This document shows, one piece after another, positions 61,972 to 64,000 of a stretch of DNA of 64,000 nucleotides; positions within the stretch are counted from its first letter, which is position 1, and each line of letters starts with the position of its first letter. The DNA is from Mesobacterium pallidum (GTDB lineage Bacteria > Pseudomonadota > Alphaproteobacteria > Rhodobacterales > Rhodobacteraceae), in the NCBI RefSeq assembly GCF_019966535.1, contig NZ_JAIMID010000017.1, positions 82,219 through 146,218 on the forward strand, read 5' to 3'. The notes beneath the pieces were generated by a model. That model was given only the letters and a program-made list of their open reading frames with translations. It had not been told where the DNA came from and did not search any database. Both the position numbers and the translations under genes were made by a program.

Positions 61972-63684
61972 ATGATGAAACGTGAGGAAGTGGATGTGCT
62001 GGTCGTCGGATCGGGCGCGGGGGGGCTTTCCAGCGCCGTCTCGGCGGCCCACCGGGGCCTTAAGGTCATCGTGGCCGAGAAGGAGCCGGTCTTTGGCGGC
62101 ACCACCGCCCGCTCGGGCGGCTGGAGCTGGATCCCGAACAACGGCCCGGCCAAGCGGGCGGGGATCCAGGACAGCGTAGAGAAGGCGCGCACCTACATGC
62201 AGCACGAGACGGGCGAACATTTCGACGCCGCCCGCGTCGATGCCTTTCTCGAGGCGGGCCCCAAGGCGGTCGAGTTCTTCGAGACCAAGACGGCGCTGCA
62301 GTTCGACCTTGGCCCGACCTTTGCCGATTACCACCCCACGGCGCCGGGCGGCATGGATGCCGGCCGGTCCATCGTGGCGCGCCCCTTCGACGGGCGCGAG
62401 CTGGGCCGCGAGATCAGGCGCCTGCGCCCGCCCCTGTGGGAAATCACGGTGCTGGGCATGATGATCGGGTCCGGCAAGGAGCTGCTGCATTTCTTCAACG
62501 TCACCCGCTCGCCCGTCTCTGCCATTTTCGTGACCGGGCTGGTGGCCAAGTTCGCACGGGACATGCTGTTTCACGGCCGCGCCATGCGGCTGATGAACGG
62601 CAACGCGCTGGTCGCACGGCTGGCCAAGTCCTGTTTCGACAAGGACGTGCCGATCTGGACCTCGTCGCCCGTCAAGCGGTTGATCAGGAACGCGGCCGGC
62701 GATGTCACCGGCGCGATCATCAACCGGCCTGACGGCCCGATCGAAGTGGTCGCCCGCAAGGGCGTGGTGCTGGCCGCCGGCGGCTTTCCGCAGGATGCCG
62801 TGCGCCGGAAAGAGCTGATGCCCCATGCGCCCTCGGGGCATGAACACGTCTCGCCGGCCCCGCCGGGCAACACCGGCGACGGGCTGCGGCTGGCCGAGAC
62901 GGTCGGCGGCACGATCAACACCGACCTGCCCAACGCCGCCGCCTGGGTGCCGATCTCGCGCCCGCCGCGGGGCGATGGCACGCTGGGAACCTTTCCGCAT
63001 TTCGTCGACCGCTCCAAACCCGGCGTGATCGCGATCACCCGGTCCGGCAGGCGCTTCGTGAACGAGGCGCAAAGCTACCACGACTTCTGCCAGGCCATGG
63101 TCGCCCGTTGCCGCGAGGAAGGCGGGCCGGATGCCGAGTTGGCGGCCTGGTTCATGGCCGACCACCGGACGTTCCGCAAGTATGGCCTGGGCTATGCCAA
63201 GCCCACGCCCGTGCCCTACAAGGGGCTGATCAAGAGCGGGTACCTGGTGCGCGGCAAGACGCTCGAGGACCTCGCGCGCCAGATCGGTGCCGACGGGACG
63301 CAGCTGGTCAAGACGGTCGAAGAGTTCAACCGGCACGCCGTGCGCGGCGAGGACCCGGAGTTCGGCAAGGGCTCGACCGCCTACAACCGCTCGCTGGGCG
63401 ATCCCGAGCACAAGCCCAACCCCTGCGTCGCGCCGCTGGCCAAGGGACCGTTTTACGCGGTGCGCGTCCATGTCGGTGACCTGGGCACATTCGCCGGGAT
63501 CCGGACCAACGAGTATGCGCAGGTGCTGTGCAGCGAGGGCAAGCCGATCAAGGGGCTCTATTCGGCTGGCAACGATGCGGCGTCCATCATGGGTGGCAAC
63601 TATCCCGGCGGCGGGATCACCCTCGGGCCCGCCCTGACCTTCGGCTACATCGCCGCGCGCCATATGTCCGGCGCCAACGCCTGA
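61972..63684 (+). CDS. FAD-dependent oxidoreductase (ketosteroid dehydrogenase/fumarate reductase type)
   Basis: This 570-residue flavoprotein of the FAD_binding_2 family has the dinucleotide motif VVGSGAGGLSSAVSAA (from residue 11), then GGTTARSGGWSWIPNN and the C-terminal SAGNDAASIMGGNYPGGGITLGPALTF (adjoining motifs). This layout is shared by 3-ketosteroid-1-dehydrogenases and related alkene or ketone dehydrogenases; the steroid substrate should not be assumed. The start at 61972 follows a good ribosome site (GGAGG). It is the second gene of the operon and is followed by a strong terminator. Confidence 0.88.
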   Translation: MMKREEVDVLVVGSGAGGLSSAVSAAHRGLKVIVAEKEPVFGGTTARSGGWSWIPNNGPAKRAGIQDSVEKARTYMQHETGEHFDAARVDAFLEAGPKAVEFFETKTALQFDLGPTFADYHPTAPGGMDAGRSIVARPFDGRELGREIRRLRPPLWEITVLGMMIGSGKELLHFFNVTRSPVSAIFVTGLVAKFARDMLFHGRAMRLMNGNALVARLAKSCFDKDVPIWTSSPVKRLIRNAAGDVTGAIINRPDGPIEVVARKGVVLAAGGFPQDAVRRKELMPHAPSGHEHVSPAPPGNTGDGLRLAETVGGTINTDLPNAAAWVPISRPPRGDGTLGTFPHFVDRSKPGVIAITRSGRRFVNEAQSYHDFCQAMVARCREEGGPDAELAAWFMADHRTFRKYGLGYAKPTPVPYKGLIKSGYLVRGKTLEDLARQIGADGTQLVKTVEEFNRHAVRGEDPEFGKGSTAYNRSLGDPEHKPNPCVAPLAKGPFYAVRVHVGDLGTFAGIRTNEYAQVLCSEGKPIKGLYSAGNDAASIMGGNYPGGGITLGPALTFGYIAARHMSGANA

Positions 63685-63716
63685 CCCTCCCCCGGGCTTT
63701 TCCCGACGGACATGAG

Positions 63717-63748
63717 CGCCCCGCCCGGATCTTCCCGGCGGGGCGTTT
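63717..63748 (+). terminator. Rho-independent-type terminator after the flavin dehydrogenase
   Basis: CGCCCCGCC and GGCGGGGCG form a 9-base stem with an 11-base loop, followed by TTT. The position 33 bases after the stop suits termination of the rightward operon. Confidence 0.7.
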
Positions 63749-63812
63749 GTCCATGGCGGGCGCTCATCGCCCCTGGTGGGGTGCCTCGCAACACCACGGG
63801 CGGAAACGCAAA

Positions 63813-63834
63813 CGGCCGGGGAGATCCCCGGCCG
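63813..63834 (-). terminator. Terminator-like hairpin for the molybdenum hydroxylase gene
   Basis: CGGCCGGGG and CCCCGGCCG form a perfect 9-base stem with a 4-base loop; on the minus strand it is followed by TTTGCGTTT. It lies 29 bases beyond the stop of the leftward gene at the window end. Confidence 0.65.
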
Positions 63835-63862
63835 GTCGTTCGTTATTTGGTGATGGCGGGCG

Positions 63863-64000
63863 TTACGCCCCCCGCACCGCCTTGAGCACCTTCTGGGGGC
63901 TCATGGGCAGGTGTCTCAGCCTTGCGCCGGTGGCGGCGTGGATGGCGTTGGCGATGGCCGGCAGCGGCGGGGTGATGCCGGTTTCGCCGACGCCGCGGAC
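63863..64000 (-). CDS. Molybdopterin-binding oxidoreductase large subunit, C-terminal fragment
   Basis: The last 45 codons of a leftward gene run off the window. They read VRGVGETGITPPLPAIANAI, then HAATGARLRHLPMSPQKVLK. This is the C-terminus of xanthine dehydrogenase/isoquinoline oxidoreductase-type molybdenum hydroxylases; the Glu in GVGE is the catalytic base of the family. The enzyme hydroxylates heterocycles or aldehydes. Its substrate and partner subunits lie outside the window. Confidence 0.85.
   Translation of the reverse strand, partial: VRGVGETGITPPLPAIANAIHAATGARLRHLPMSPQKVLKAVRGA

Noticed and set aside
61972..63684. Naming the flavoenzyme a 3-ketosteroid-1-dehydrogenase
   Set aside because: The fold family matches, but no other steroid degradation gene is present, so the specific name is not justified.

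Overview
This is a GC-rich, gene-dense window with short intergenic gaps and many 4- to 11-base stop/start overlaps. The gene content points to a marine alphaproteobacterium of the Rhodobacteraceae (Roseobacter group): TRAP transporters, many high-affinity ABC importers, a C-P lyase cluster, and a short dispersed intergenic repeat. The genus cannot be named from the sequence. I saw no tRNA, rRNA, CRISPR array, phage, insertion sequence or plasmid gene. Apart from one giant protein the window is a chain of catabolic and uptake operons.

Layout. (1) 1-3992, plus strand: the 3' part of a gentisate operon with an aryl-CoA ligase (cut by the window edge), a fumarylpyruvate hydrolase-type enzyme, gentisate 1,2-dioxygenase and a degenerate maleylpyruvate isomerase-like protein. 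(2) 4086-12894, minus strand: a dipeptide-type ABC importer interleaved with three hydrolytic deaminases or amidohydrolases of different families, divergent from a GntR regulator and a flavin reductase (13057-14387). It looks like an uptake and deamination system for an unknown N-heterocycle. (3) 14440-23668: an IclR-controlled divergent locus. Leftwards lie an intradiol dioxygenase, the IclR regulator and a Tat-exported amidohydrolase; rightwards lie a citryl-CoA lyase-like protein, a class III CoA-transferase, a YciI-like protein, a TRAP transporter and an FMN reductase. (4) 23687-33340, minus: one 3217-residue mosaic protein with five CSLREA/beta-helix modules, two tandem lectin-like repeats and a C-terminal sorbosone dehydrogenase-type propeller. 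(5) 33633-41023, minus: a BMP-type ABC importer (two permeases, double ATPase, binding protein) with an amidase and a cytosine deaminase; two similar palindromes precede its two transcription units. (6) 41633-55835: phosphonate uptake and C-P lyase genes (phnCDEE, SDR, hexapeptide transferase, rpiB, phnF, phnGHI, HAD, phnJKLN, a 2H-phosphoesterase-type gene, phnM). (7) 55828-60884, minus: a ribose-type ABC transporter whose ATPase and one permease are fused in a single 825-residue chain behind a 26-codon leader ORF, followed by a second permease, an EthD-like protein and a TauE/SafE exporter. (8) 61207-64000: an SDR, a flavin dehydrogenase, and the C-terminus of a molybdenum hydroxylase cut by the window end.

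How it works together. Most loci pair a high-affinity importer with the first catabolic enzymes and a local one-component regulator. Three loci (2, 5 and the amidohydrolase of 3) concern hydrolysis of C-N bonds and suggest scavenging of nitrogen heterocycles or nucleobases. Locus 6 scavenges phosphorus from phosphonates. Loci 1 and 3 open aromatic rings. The strongest candidates for undescribed biology are the multi-deaminase ABC operon, the dioxygenase/citryl-CoA lyase/TRAP locus, the HAD plus RpiB insertion in the C-P lyase cluster, and the giant mosaic protein.
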